The translations under genes and the position numbers were made by a program. 64,000 nucleotides of DNA from Symsagittifera roscoffensis. Taxonomy: Eukaryota; Xenacoelomorpha; Acoela; Convolutidae. Shown piece after piece: positions 1 through 11,100 of the stretch. Within the stretch, counting starts at the first letter, position 1. Every line of letters begins with the position of its first letter. Below the pieces are notes generated by a model that was given only the letters and a program-made list of their open reading frames with translations, searched no databases and was not told where the DNA came from. The stretch spans positions 63,153,253 through 63,217,252 of the forward strand of contig NC_087062.1 in the NCBI RefSeq assembly GCF_963678635.1, given 5' to 3'.

Positions 1-225
1 TAAAAACTTTTAAAATTGATCAAAAAAAAACTTTATAAAAAATAAAATTCATTCAGAATAAAATTATCATTCACAACTAATTTAGGAAAAGAGCAGCCAG
101 TTACTGTAAAAACAGAACAGAATCTTCCGATCGAAGACAGATATTGTCACCAAATGTTCAACACTTGCGAGAACACGACCAAAGAGCAGCTCTATCAATT
201 GAAATGAGAAAAGGTAAAAATAATC

Positions 226-458
226 CTCGGAGAGCGGTGGTGAAGTGGCTACGTCTCCGGCTCTCAATCGAAAGATCGCATGTTCAAGGCCCGCCATGAT
301 CCGTGCTCGCTGCTTGAGGGAGAGGCAACAATACGCAGCCCAGAAAAATAACCAAAAAAACGCATGTAGTTCTTAAACAGGGGTACAACAGCGGTTCGCC
401 GTGATGAGTTATACAGCTCGTAAGTTGGTCCTTTCCCTCGTGCATAAATGGTCCTAAT
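226..458 (+). mobile_element. Nested insertion with tRNA-like promoter motifs
   Basis: Where copies 2 and 3 of the surrounding repeat read continuously, copy 1 carries about 230 extra bases. The insert opens with a tRNA-like segment at about 232-296. Its TGGTGAAGTGG resembles a Pol III A box and a degenerate B box follows about 40 bases later. It is best read as a short non-autonomous element inserted into an older repeat. I could not define clean target-site duplications. Confidence 0.5.
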
Positions 459-476
459 CTTAATTATCAAAAACGC

Positions 477-559
477 GGCAACGTGTTGGATTCAAATCTA
501 CGCCCTAATGCAAGCACGAGATTTCGAGTCTCACGCACTATCCACTCTGCCACGAAAGC
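477..559 (-). repeat. tRNA-derived Pol III promoter block of the SINE-like repeat
   Basis: Read on the minus strand, this is a tRNA-sized segment. It has an A box TGGCAGAGTGG, an anticodon-arm-like GTGAGACTCGAAATC and a B box GATTTGAATCC. The order and the GAGACTC...AATC arm resemble tRNA-Lys. The stems are degenerate, so it is a tRNA-derived repeat module rather than a tRNA gene. Confidence 0.6.
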
Positions 560-1218
560 TGAAAATCCCAAAAACACTAGTCAAGAAAAGTGCAGCTACA
601 TATGCTTATAAATTCCCAATGCATTCAACAAAAGTGGCAATAAATACAAATATACTCCATTTTGCAAGTAATAATGTGGAATATAACAAACTGAAGGCAT
701 CCTCACTAACTTTGCATGTAACAAATCGCAAAAGCAACAATCAGAAAGTTTCTGAAATCGAGTTTTTATGATTTTTGTGTTGTTTGAAACAAATAGCTTT
801 TTTCGGTTCATTTGATCAATTAAAAATGCATCAACTGTGTTAACTTATTACTATTCGAATGTCAAAGCACATGCTATCAAAAAACTGTAAAGGTGCTCCT
901 AAAGAAAACGGCACCAGCATTTGCGACTTAGGTTGGAAAAAAAGAAGGTTCGTACTAATACACTAGCTAAGCAAATGTAAACAGTATTACAAAACTGAAT
1001 TCACTTTTTTTATATTTTAACTTAATCTGCTTCATCTGTCAAGAAAGGAGAATTGCTAAGTAGTTAAATCAGCGAACTTTCGAGCAATCAGAAGGAAGCA
1101 AAATTTCAAATTTCACTAGAAAGCTGTTGTTATTCACGTAGGAAGGGGTGATGGGTTTCTTTACTGAATAACATGTCGGACTGTTTGTTGGATTCTTTTT
1201 TGAATTACTTGTTGAGGA

Positions 1219-1646
1219 TTTTTTTTCAAATTACGAGAAGGTAGAGTGAGAAAGGGGCAACCTATTAAGTAATGCTGATTGTTTATTTAGTGTTCCAACA
1301 ACGTGAGAAAGATTTTGGTATGCTAGCGTGCTTTATTTAGCAGAGACCACAAAAAACGTCGTCCGGGTGAAATGATAAATCAGCTTAAAGCCCTTTCAGT
1401 CGCATTTCAATAGATGTTGATTATTTTCAAATTACTTTTTTTCAAATTACGAGAAGGTAGAGTGAGAAAGGGGCAACCTATTAAGTAATGCTGATTGTTT
1501 ATTTAGTGTTCCAACAACGTGAGAAAGATTTTGGTATGCTAGCGTGCTTTATTTAGCAGAGACCACAAAAAACGTCGTCCGGGTCTAATGATAAATCAGC
1601 TTAAAGCCCTTTCAGTCGCATTTCAATAGATGTTGATTATTTTCAA
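1219..1646. repeat. Recent tandem duplication, 2 x 216 bp
   Basis: Two adjacent units begin at TTTTTTTCAAATTACGAG and are offset by 216 bases. They appear identical except for about two bases, GGGTGAAATG versus GGGTCTAATG. The second unit ends in ATTATTTTCAAA near 1646. No reading frame spans it. Near-identity next to otherwise decayed DNA points to a recent local duplication. Confidence 0.9.
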
Positions 1647-1649
1647 AAA

Positions 1650-4600
1650 GTTATCGCAGTGCTGAGAAAAATTGTCCAGATGATTTTGGTTTAGAGCGAG
1701 AAACGGATGTAATTTCTCTCTTCGCAATTATACCTGTAAGACTTCTTTAATAAATTGAGTGCGTGGCTTAAAGCTAGTAAATAAAGATTAAAGCAGGACT
1801 TCTAATTTCAACAAAAAAATGAAAAAAAAAAAGAAAATAAATTTTTTTCCGATTTTTTTAAACACTATATCCAATGAAATGAAAACATGGATCCTGTAAC
1901 TCCCAAATATTTTACAAAAAATAGATTTTCTTTTGTTTAACAAGCAATTTGTTTCATTCTTAATAGAAACATCCATTTCTGTTAGAGCATAATGCACAGT
2001 CCACTCCGATTAAATTGTTATCACAAGAAAACTAACAGATTGAAAAGTAGTTATAGTTAACGGAATAATTATGACTCTGAATATAGACCGGGTAGTTCAG
2101 TTCAGAACAACAATAGGATAGTAACTATAAAACAGTGAGATGGTCACTCATTGATCTCAGTGAATTTTGGCATGGCATCAACAATTGAAAAAGAAACCTA
2201 AAGAGCTTTAATAGCTTCAACAACTTCAATGCTTTTATTATATGGTGAGGTTCTAAATTAGTCTGAAAACAAAAATGTTTTAACTTATTTCCATCTTAAC
2301 GACGAGAAATTTGAAGTTTCATCGTAGCTGTTTTCGAAGAAAGAGACAGAATATTTGTGCAAGGGGTGGTTTGAAAAAAAAATTGAAATCATTTTTTGAG
2401 CAAATAGTTAAAAAGATATTTTGCCTGTGATTTCTTGTTACAGTTTTGTTACAATGTTATGAGGGTTTGAAACTTAGGAGAGTTTGGATGAAAATGCCCG
2501 ATATATTATTTGCTATAAACGCGTAAGCTGAGATTTAATCCGGCTCGAAAATTGTTCTAAATTGACTTGAAGCCTACTAATTAAAGTTCCGTTCCGACTT
2601 TCAAAAAAAATGGTAGAATAGTTGTACCCGGGGTGGGTGGTTTTTTTTTCAGACAATTTTTGACTTTTTAACTAGCAACAGTTTTTTTATATCAGTTGTA
2701 AGGTATTGTTTTTCTGAGCTCATTTTGGTTGGGAAAAAATCGTTTCACCTGGGATCTTTTTTTTAAATTCTGAGGGTTTAGATATTAATAAATCGGCCAA
2801 TTTGGGATAACTAAAGCGCGATTAACTTTGTGCAATTTAAGTGTAAGTGGAGATATAAAACGCAGTCAAAACATTCAAGGCTTCGCCCTGATATAAGCAG
2901 TTTTTTTATATGCTGAATAAATCACACATCATAGCATATGCTTAAAAAAATCACTTGGTTTTTAGAAGCGTGCGGAGAGATGATTTAAGAAAGAAAACCC
3001 AAAAAAAAAACTTTTTTTGAAAGTTTCATAAATTTTTTGAAATTTTGATTATGTCCGTAAGTCATCAATTTCTGCTTTATTAAAGTTAAAGTCAACGAGC
3101 CGTCTTGTTTTACTTTGGAATCCGTAGCTCAAATTACAAATTAGATAAATGAAAATAGCCAGAATAAAAATAATAGTAACCAAATCAAAAATGAACAAAA
3201 AATATTTATCAATTAGGCAAATGAAAATAGCCAGAACAAAAAAAACTTATAATCAAATAAATATTTACTCATAGTCAGCTTAGTCCATTCGATATATTTT
3301 TACAACAAAGATTTAACGATGCCAAGTTTTTTTTGAATTGAAAAATACATCAAGCAAAGTAAAAGAGCAGCCTGAGTTCTCAGGAATTCGTCCAAATATT
3401 TCCTCCTTTGGAGTTCTGTTGCCGTTTCTTATCAAGTCCCACATACACTTAGAGATTGTTGGATTAAATATTTTGTGCACGCTTTATTTGCTTTTCGGGT
3501 CATCTTTTTTGTTTGTCATCAAAAACTGCGTCATACATTTTTAAAAAAGAATTCAGAATATTGAACCAGCCATGGCAATGGATATGAACTTGTTACAAGC
3601 AATTGTGATGTTCTGAACACTAAGGTGGCGATGGAAATTTGGATTTAGATATATTTTTTCCGTACAAAATTAGGCAAAAAGCGGATAAAGTTAGGAAAGG
3701 ATATAAATCCAAACGTTTATTTCCCAAACGCGGAAATTGGGGTCACGCATTTTTTAGGAACCAAATCGCCTATTGACCTAAATAGGAACATATGCAAACT
3801 TGCCCGAATACACTTTTTTTAAATTTTCGATCTCAGTTGTTCACACTGGCGGAAAGAAAACTAGTGTATTCATCACACAATCTGCTGAAAATTCGTACAA
3901 GGCAAATCAGCCCACGGATATTAACACCAGCGTTTGTTTTTAAAAAAATAGATCGAAATAGCTTTGTTTTAAGTAATACAGGATTAGTCCACCACCCACT
4001 TATATCTCCCCTCAAAAAGCGTAATACAGAATAGCTTTCCCAAATGGATGGATTATGCCGATGAAACTAGGGAAAAGTTTTTCAGAAGTGTCACAAAAAA
4101 TCAAAAAATCATGGATTAGTATATGTCAAATAACCTCCAATGAAACAGTAACCTCCAATAGAGAAAAAAGGTTATTGATCCATATACTGCTCACTGATAT
4201 TTAAACGCTTAAATGTTTCGAAGATCAAATAAACAGAACAATTATTTAAACGCGAACCTCCAAAGAATAATTGGGAAATTTTTTTCGCAAAATTTCTGGA
4301 TTCCATAATTTCAAATTTTATTAGAGAAAAATTGATTGCGTGAAGTATAAAATTATTTTGAAGAAATAGCTCAAAATTCTGATTTTTGAGGATACTGACG
4401 AAAGAAATATTTTAGATTACAATTTTAATCATCCTAAATATCCAAATTGAATATATTAACTAGTGACGAAATTGATGAACTCTTGTTGTTTTTAATTAAG
4501 TGCTGATTTAATTTTTTCGAGCAAAACGATGACAACGTCAAATATATGCGAGAACTGTTAAGGTACAATTTCTTTTGTAAAAAGACACCACAAAAACATG

Positions 4601-4975
4601 TTATCCTAAAACCAGGTTTTTTGGTTGGTCTAGTTTGATTAAAATGTACGCAAGGGCCAAATAAGAAAAAATTATTCTATAACATTGGGACAGATATAAA
4701 ACGTTTTCGGGAAGTGAACTGATTTTCGAGTTCTTTTAATCTGATTCCAAAAAAGCTACAAAAGCCATATTTTGCCAAAACGGTCTGCACCGCAATCAAA
4801 TTATAAAAAATTGTCCAACAATTTTTCTGAAATTGTTTTTCAACTCGCGCAATGGCAAATTTTAGTTCTTAGACTTCGTGAAAAAATTTAAAACTTATTT
4901 TTTAGATTCAGCGACCGCTAAACAGAAAAAAATTTTTTTTTAAAACTTCAAGTTTTCGGAACTTAAAATTTCACA
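1650..4975. other. Gene-free AT-rich interval
   Basis: Reading frames here are short, start mostly at non-ATG codons and have low-complexity translations. No splice-consistent exon set or RNA gene was recognised. Apart from one dispersed repeat near 2.7 kb, the stretch holds homopolymer-rich unique-looking sequence. Confidence 0.6.
2640..2812 (-). repeat. Dispersed repeat family, inverted copy
   Basis: On the minus strand this shares the order of motifs seen at 19905-20060 and 40258-40415: a GCCAATTTG start, an AT-rich body and a TAAAAAGTC end. The three copies are strongly diverged and lack coding sequence, which suggests an old non-autonomous family. Confidence 0.45.
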
Positions 4976-4976
4976 C

Positions 4977-5035
4977 AAACAAACACTCACACACATACAC
5001 ACACGCACACACACACACACAAACAACATACTCAC
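4977..5035. repeat. Interrupted (CA)n microsatellite
   Basis: CA dinucleotides alternate with CACAAACA and CACATACA interruptions over about 60 bases. It is a simple sequence repeat with no neighbouring gene. Confidence 0.9.
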
Positions 5036-5404
5036 AAGCACGTACCCACACCCATAAGTGCTTAAAAAATTGCCAATCAAAACGACACATAATTATTCGA
5101 AAAAATTAATACAGTAAGCAGAAACCTTTTAAGCCGATTAAAAGAAAGATAAAACAAAATTGAGTTAGATTATTTTTCAAAATCGGGTTTGGTTTTTACA
5201 ACCAAAATAAGAACCGCATTTGCTTAGAATGAATATTTGAAACCCAAACATGTTCAAACAGTGAAATCAAAGAGTTGTGTAAATGATTTCATGATTAAAA
5301 GATTTTGCTAGATGAGTTGTTAAGCTCGAAAGAAGTCTAAGCTCCGATTTGCATCTTGAAGCCTTAGACTCGTTTTTCTCAAATTGGGTTGAGATTATAC
5401 ACAA

Positions 5405-5905
5405 ACTGAAAATATCAAATGCTGCTAAGAATTTCACCAAAAATAACATGGTGGAATTTTTTCAAAGTTTTCAACCAAAATTTCACCCCAAAAATTGGGT
5501 CATTTTAGCTTTTTTTAATTTGTCAAGAAATACTCAGAACAAATCGTTTATATCGCAATGATTCCAATATCACTGGTAGAAGTAGAGAGTGATATGCAAG
5601 CGGAGCATAATTCTCAAACATTGTTCTGGTTTTTGTCTTAAAGATTAAAAATTTATAAGAAAAGTTAAATTTCATTCATTTTATTTCAATGAATACAGTG
5701 CTAATTTGAATTAACCGGACACAGCAAAACAACATTGAAAAATTCAAACGCTTTTTTTCCAAAACTAGATTACGGTTCGCCAAAAACAAAAAAAAACAAA
5801 GTTGCTCAGAATTTACCAAAACAATTATGGTGAAAGTGTTTCGAAATTTTCACCCAAAAATGGGTCATTTCGGCTGTCTTAATTAATCAAAAAAATACGC
5901 TGAAA
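5405..5905 (+). repeat. Diverged direct repeat pair, about 130 bp
   Basis: The segments at about 5405-5545 and 5795-5905 share a series of motifs in the same order, including AATTTCACC/AATTTTCACC, TTGGGTCATTT/ATGGGTCATTT and GTCAAGAAATACTC/ATCAAAAAAATACGC. The open frame at 5349-5561 lies in the first copy and is not conserved in the second, so it is treated as non-coding. Confidence 0.55.
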
Positions 5906-6036
5906 CTACCAAGTTAATTGAAGAGAGAAATATATCAAAAAAGTCTCTTACACAGTCCAACAAATTCTAGAAGTGTATAATTTCTAAAAACTTGCGTTAA
6001 ACGTTTGAATTTTTTTAGCAGCAAAGATTTTGATAT

Positions 6037-6330
6037 TTATATAGTAAAACTGACCATTTTTTCACTATAATCAACTATAAATAAATTTTCTTGCATATTT
6101 TTTGGATGCTTTACGCTCCTATAATTTTGTTGAGCTGTATAAGAGATTTCTTTTGACATAATTTCTCCATCAATTAAGTTGATAATTTCAGCGTAACTGT
6201 TGATTAATGACCCATATTGAGGTGAAGTTTTGGTTGTAAATTTCGAAAACAACTTGCACCCTAATATTTCTGGTGAAGTTCTGAGTTTTTCCAATGAATG
6301 TTTGATCATTTGCTCCAAGGAACGAGACAA
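6037..6330 (-). CDS. Possible orphan exon, unknown protein
   Basis: The minus strand is open for 97 codons with a varied, non-repetitive translation containing an internal ATG (the frame itself opens at a TTG). The conceptual protein is rich in Ser, Lys, Ile and Asn, ends at TAA and shows no membrane segment or motif I recognise. A plausible splice acceptor, TGATGCTCAG, lies just upstream on the minus strand. No partner exon was found and the frame does not match any repeat in the window. It could be a terminal exon, a decayed transposon fragment or chance. Confidence is low. Confidence 0.2.
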   Translation of the reverse strand: MSRSLEQMIKHSLEKLRTSPEILGCKLFSKFTTKTSPQYGSLINSYAEIINLIDGEIMSKEISYTAQQNYRSVKHPKNMQENLFIVDYSEKMVSFTI

Positions 6331-6344
6331 AACAACTGAGCATC

Positions 6345-7482
6345 ATGTTCCGCTTGCATATCATCCTCTACTTCTGCCTATTATATTGCAATTCATTTGA
6401 TAGATGCGATTTGTGTTCACTTTTGACATTTTGGATCCTGACATTTCACAAACGACAAAATAATCAGTTTAACGACGCACTGCATTTCTCCAAATTATGT
6501 GCGACTCGATATGTGTTTACCGTAAAAGAAGAAACCCTTTTTAAGAACTTAGATTTCCATCACTTTGATTAATTTTAATTTTTTCCCGATAGGAGCTCAG
6601 CTTGCCTTTTCGGCTTCCTTCAAATTATTTTGATGCTTCAAAATAATACAGCCGATCTGATTAAAATTTTTTTGAAAAAATGAGTTTATCCCATTGATTG
6701 TTTTGATCATTATCAAGCAGGAAGCGAAAGAAAATCAAATTTTCTGGCAGTTGTCTTGATCAAGGCTACATTTTGAGTTAAAAGCATATCCCAAATCAGC
6801 ATCATTTTATCAGAGCCATTTGATACACCCTCGGTGGTTAGAAATGAAAGCAAGGGGAAACTCTTTCACTACCGCCCCCCCCCCCCCCCCCATGGTACCC
6901 AGTAAGGAATCACCCCTATAAAGAACTAAATCAATGGTTAAGCATAAGGGGATTTTGACCTAGTAACGAATTGGGGTCAAGTTAAGTTTAGTAAATACGG
7001 TATTTTAAAAAGGCGCCTTTGATGCAACTTTTTTCCATCCAATTATAAAAGGCGGAGGCAATTGGTATGATATGATACTTTTGCATATTGAGAATCAATT
7101 TCAAACCTGATGTATGAAAATCAGGTGTAAAGCCAACAAGCCGTGGATCAACAAGCCGAAAATAAGATTATATCAATCCAACAAGGCGAAGTTTGAAATA
7201 AGCGGTCCAAAAAGCCAAAAAAAAAACTATTTTTTTCTCAGTTAAAAATACTCTTAGCTTGGGAAATCTCTTTAACGAAGCAAACGCATATTCTGTCGTA
7301 GAAAATTGAGATTTTTTTCTTATTCCAGCAGCTCAAAAACTATTGATGAAGCTATTCCTCACAATTTTTAAGATTTTAATGATCACTTTGATGTAATTAT
7401 TTGTTTTCAATTTAATAATTTAGCAATTATTTTACGTAAATCGAACATAATTTTGGCTTCAAAGAAGAGCGGTTTGCAGGTG
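6345..7482. other. Gene-free interval with a 17-C tract
   Basis: No supported gene. A run of 17 cytosines lies at 6875-6891. The segment around 6945-7040 shows short similarity (GGCGCCTTT with flanks) to the hAT-like repeats near 11.5 and 22.3 kb. Confidence 0.6.
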
Positions 7483-8095
7483 GTTCGTTGAAAAACCGCC
7501 GATAATTGTATACTCACTAAGTGACTGTATGTATTTATGCAGGTGATGATTACGTAGCAGTGTTTAGACAACCAACCACGTATTCATATTCGTCAGTAAG
7601 CAGACAAAAACTATAATGACCAATCAGATTTGAGACTTGGTAGAAATTAATACTTAATTATTGTTCATTTCGTAAGTTTGCGTTCTCATCTCTATTGGTC
7701 AATAAAGTATTTGTCTGCTTACTGGCGAATATGATTACGCGCTTGTCTTAATACAGAAATACAGACCGCACTCCGCAGGTGTTGTTCCATTACAAATAAA
7801 ATCAAAGTCTATACTTTTTCAACACGCTTTTAGACTTTTTGTAAAATTAGAAATCATGAGTCAGTGAGAACTTTTCGATTAACCACCTTCAAATAGCCTC
7901 CCTTTAATTTTCTAGCAAAATGTTTTGAAAGTTTGTTTTCACGGTGGTTCGTTGAACATCTGCCCATAATTGTTTATTCAGTACGAACGCGTATGTAGGT
8001 GTTGTTCCATTACAAATAAAATCATAACCAATACTTTAACAACATTCAGCACGCTTTCTACCTTTTGTAAAATTAGAAATCAAGAGTTAGTGGGC
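7483..8095 (+). repeat. Direct repeat pair; first copy split by a MITE
   Basis: The right-hand copy (about 7938-8095) reads GTGGTTCGTTGAA ... GTATGTAGGTGTTGTTCC ... TTTTGTAAAATTAGAAATCA without interruption. The left-hand copy has the same landmarks at 7483-7536 and 7775-7860, but is split by the element at 7546-7774. The intact copy therefore serves as an empty-site reference for that insertion. Confidence 0.75.
7546..7774. mobile_element. Inverted-repeat MITE, copy 1
   Basis: Long terminal inverted repeats face each other. The left arm runs TTTAGACAACC ... GTCAGTAAGCAGACAAA ... GACCAATCAGA and the right arm is its diverged reverse complement, about 70 bases each. The copies at 16326-16545 and 20616-20836 share the arms and the short AT-rich centre. 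It is flanked by a 7-bp direct repeat GCAGGTG, extendable to 10 bp with one mismatch, at 7539-7545 and 7775-7781. No transposase frame is present, so it is non-autonomous. A 7-10-bp duplication would fit hAT or Mutator-like superfamilies, but I cannot decide between them. Confidence 0.85.
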
Positions 8096-8436
8096 TGGAA
8101 AAACAGTGTATTTGAAACACAGAGAGAAAGCGGTGCTTCGCACAACTTCCGATACAAAAAAATGAATGACTACGGTTACCAGCAAATTTAAAGAAAAATG
8201 AAAAAAAAAAAACCTCAAAAAAAAAAAACATTTTTTTTTTGTACAGAAAAAGTATAAAAAATTGCAAAAGGACAAAAAATCCGGAAACAAAATTAGCTGC
8301 ACCATTAAAATCTTTTCAAAGAGCTTTCGAAAGGCTCAAGAGAACCAATTTTTTTTTTCGCGGGACCTAAGCCGACAAATATTAGCAGACACGAAAGTCT
8401 AAAATATTTAAAAATTTTTAGTTTCCACAAAAAAAA

Positions 8437-8511
8437 GGTTCAGACTGGAATCGAACTTCTGTATTTGTCATTTCCAGCATGGTTATTACCACTGCACTAA
8501 ATGTTCAGAAC
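8437..8511 (-). pseudogene. tRNA-like pseudogene or SINE head
   Basis: Read on the minus strand this 75-base segment has an A box TAGTGCAGTGG, a B box AGTTCGATTCC, and outer 7-base strands that pair at 6 of 7 positions (GTTCTGA with TCTGAAC). The anticodon stem and T stem are mismatched. Positionally the anticodon would be GAC. This suggests a decayed tRNA copy rather than a working tRNA gene. Confidence 0.4.
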
Positions 8512-8519
8512 ACTCCTTG

Positions 8520-9060
8520 AATTTATGAAGAAAACAATTTACAAAAACTTAAAATAAACAGCATAAAAAATCAAAAAATAGCAAACAAAATAAACGTAAT
8601 ATTTGGAACTCAATTAGTTGCCAAAAACCAGAATGCATTGAAAAGTTTTCGAATTTGATTTTAAAATGCCCAAACTTTAGGTGGATTTGTAACTGCAGCT
8701 ACTAAACCGACAAAAAAGGCAGACAAACAGTAGTCCAACAAAAAAAATTTGACGCGCGGACAATCTTATATCCAGGGTAGGCGCGTATAAATGTCATGCT
8801 GATTTTCAATTTGAGGCAAGTTAAAAAGCGGTTGGAACAAGTGGAACGGTTGGTACAGTTTCCTGACACATAAACTTGGATTTTACTGAATAAGTCAATA
8901 TTTTTTTGTGAAATGATCAAACGAGACTCAAGTTAAAAAGATGCTAAATGTTTTGTAATACTTGTCTCATAGTGAGTTTTTTTTCTCGGTTAACTTTTTT
9001 TCTAGATTTTTTCGGCGGAATTCATACCATTTGAAAGATATTGAAGTTCAAAACTCATAA
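8520..9060. other. Gene-free AT-rich interval
   Basis: No reading frame, RNA gene or repeat with another copy in the window was recognised. The 72-codon minus-strand frame near 8.8 kb lacks support. Confidence 0.5.
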
Positions 9061-9900
9061 CCAAGAAAAAGGCAAAGCAGAGCTTCGCAACACTAATGAT
9101 ACAATAGAACATAGAAAAAAAAGTAGAAAAAAAAGAAAATTGTTTAAAAAAGGTGAACAAAATAAAATTTCTTGTATATCTTGATTTAAAAAACTGGGGG
9201 ACCAGCTAGGACAGGAGGTACCTGTTTGATAATTTTTTAATTGCTATAATAAAGCAGGGAAATGTTTCTCTAATAAAACAAATGAGAAAATGGAAAATTT
9301 TTCAAAAAATTAGAATCTTCCCAAAGACAAAAGAAATTGTTCTGACAGAAAAAAAGAAGCGCCGCTTTCGCCGAACAAAACTTCGCATCCCTTTCTTACG
9401 ATTGAACCCTTCATCTCAATTTTAATAGGGTAATTTTCAAAAAAGAATCGACTAAAACAAAAAAGTCCAAAAATTTCGACTAAACGGTCTAAAAGGAGTT
9501 TATGGAATCACATTTTCTGCAAAAAGTAAATCATAGCCGCTTGTGCAGAGAATTGTTGAAACTGCGTTTTTTGATTGAATCATTAACGAGGGAATGGCAG
9601 GGTAGTTTTTGAGAAATGTCGAAAAGTATCACAAAAAAAACAGTCAAAGTTTGAAAACCATAACTCTTAACTGTTTCCAAAAGACGTAGTCGCTCAGGCA
9701 AGAATGTTTTCAACAATCTGTTGTTTCAATTTACCGAGAAGCTCAGACTTGGGACATTACTTCAGAATAAAAATCAAAACGTTCCAAAAACGTTCAAAAA
9801 ATCAAATTTTTGACATTCCCGGGGCCTTTTTCTGTGATGATATGACGTTTATACCGCTGAATAATCTGAAAATTAAAATCTTCTTTCAAAACTAAAGTCG
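9060..9900 (+). repeat. Dispersed composite repeat, copy 1
   Basis: This segment is collinear with 16740-17880. Both begin with AAGCAGAGCTT, pass through CCAGCTAGGACAGGAGGTACC (CCAACTAGAGCTGGAGGTACC in the other copy) and continue into degenerate units containing GTCGC..GCA, AATCTCAG-like and GACATTCC-GGGGCC motifs. No coding sequence is conserved between the copies. Confidence 0.6.
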
Positions 9901-10392
9901 ATCGCGTTTTCCGTAACCCTTACAAACTTGCTACTCGATAAAAGAGTTTGTTTACTTTGAAAATTTTAATTAACTTGAAAAAGACATCAAAAATCAAACA
10001 GTAAAAAGTTATTTTTGAGCTTAAATTTTTATCCTTAAGAAAACAGAAAAATCACCACAAACTATGATGGAGTGATCGCTACGTTCTTGGCTCTTAAAAC
10101 TTGCAAAAACAAACAAAAATGGAAAACTTTCGCAAATTTTCCTCTTTGCTCGATACGAGCAGACTCGTGGTGCTTGAACTCTACAACAACGCACACTCGA
10201 CAACAATTTTTCATCAGAAAAAAAAATCAAAAAACAAAACAAAATTTTAAAAAAATGGAAGCAATTTCATTTTTTTTAAACTTGAAGATTTTTGTTGTTT
10301 TTTAGGAATTTTCTGTTTTCAAGAAAGCGCTACAAGAAGCTTCAAAAATTTTTATTCCTGGAGTAAAATTGAAATTTTACACCTTATCTGCA

Positions 10393-10560
10393 TTTAGGAG
10401 GCCTGCTTGCTCGCTTTACTCTCTCAAATTTGGAGAATATGAACTAGTTTACTCTCTCAAATTTAGGAGGCCTGCTTGCTCGCTTTACTCTCTCAAATTT
10501 GGAGAATATGAACTAGTTTACTCTCCAAATTTACTCTCTCAAATTTGGAGAGTATGAACT
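10393..10560 (+). repeat. 69-bp minisatellite, about 2.4 copies
   Basis: The unit begins TTTAGGAGGCCTGCTTGCTC and repeats with a 69-base offset (10393 and 10462), followed by a partial third unit. Because 69 is a multiple of three, the translation also repeats, which explains the 62-codon open frame here. A diverged relative, CCTGCTCGCTTGCTCTACTC, occurs near 23650. Confidence 0.85.
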
Positions 10561-10609
10561 CGAAAATGGAAAATATGAACTAGTTTTTCTCTACATTGAC
10601 TATTCTTTT

Positions 10610-10735
10610 TGAAAATTTTTTGATAGAGTTCGAATCACGACTACAACGCTTTCAATCTGATATATATCTCAACTCTTTCCGACATTTACTTGTCGTACCG
10701 GATTTTTTGAGAACAGCAAAAAAACTAAAACTTAC
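10610..10735 (+). repeat. Dispersed repeat with TTCGAATCACGACT core
   Basis: The block GTTCGAATCACGACT ... AATCTGATATAT..CTCAA is found here and, with substitutions, at about 23220-23330, 23728-23850 and 23885-24010. Three of the four copies are clustered near 23.2-24.0 kb. No protein or RNA structure was recognised. Confidence 0.55.
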
Positions 10736-10949
10736 CTGAATACAAAGTTCCTACACGTTTTCAGTGCTCGGAACAATAAGCACAACCTTCTTAGTAGAGC
10801 TAGAAGGTCCCAAGTTTCTCATTATAAAATTTTTTGTTTAAAACGCATCAAAATCCATACCAGTTTTTGAAGGCGAGAGGCTTAATTTACTTCAAAGGAA
10901 AATTTAATCAAAATAAAGTCGTTATCCAATTTTTGGAGAGCTCAAAAAA

Positions 10950-11100
10950 AAGAAATTGATTGACCTACAAAAAACTCTTGCGAGAAATGTTTCAAGAATT
11001 CATTTCATTTTCTGTTGTTAACTTTTCAATTTTGCCGCCTGTATTTAGATTAGGCCTGATTTTTATAATAGTCGACCTAAATAGGCAAAAGTAATTCCTA
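10950..11100 (+). repeat. Dispersed repeat with TTTAGATTAGGCCT core
   Basis: This matches 19580-19730 over about 150 bases, with shared TTGACCTACAAAAA, CATTTTCTGTTGT, TTTAGATTAGGCCT and AATAGTCGACCTAAATAGG. It is non-coding. Confidence 0.65.

Larger units (their letters stand above)
150..985 (-). repeat. SINE-like dispersed repeat, copy 1 (interrupted)
   Basis: This segment matches 21150-21771 and 27185-27793 over most of its length. Shared landmarks are a left part with CACTTGCGAGAACACGACC, a tRNA-like block on the minus strand, and a right part ending in a TTAGGTTGG motif followed by GGTTCGTACTAATACAC. Copy 1 is split at about 226-458 by an unrelated insertion absent from the other two copies. 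The tRNA-like block lies in the middle of the conserved unit rather than at an end, so the element may be longer or more composite than an ordinary SINE. No coding capacity is supported. Confidence 0.75.

Noticed and set aside
10369-10557. Small protein with repeated RRPACSLYSLKFGEY blocks
   Set aside because: The repeat comes from a 69-bp minisatellite whose length is a multiple of three; no other sign of coding.
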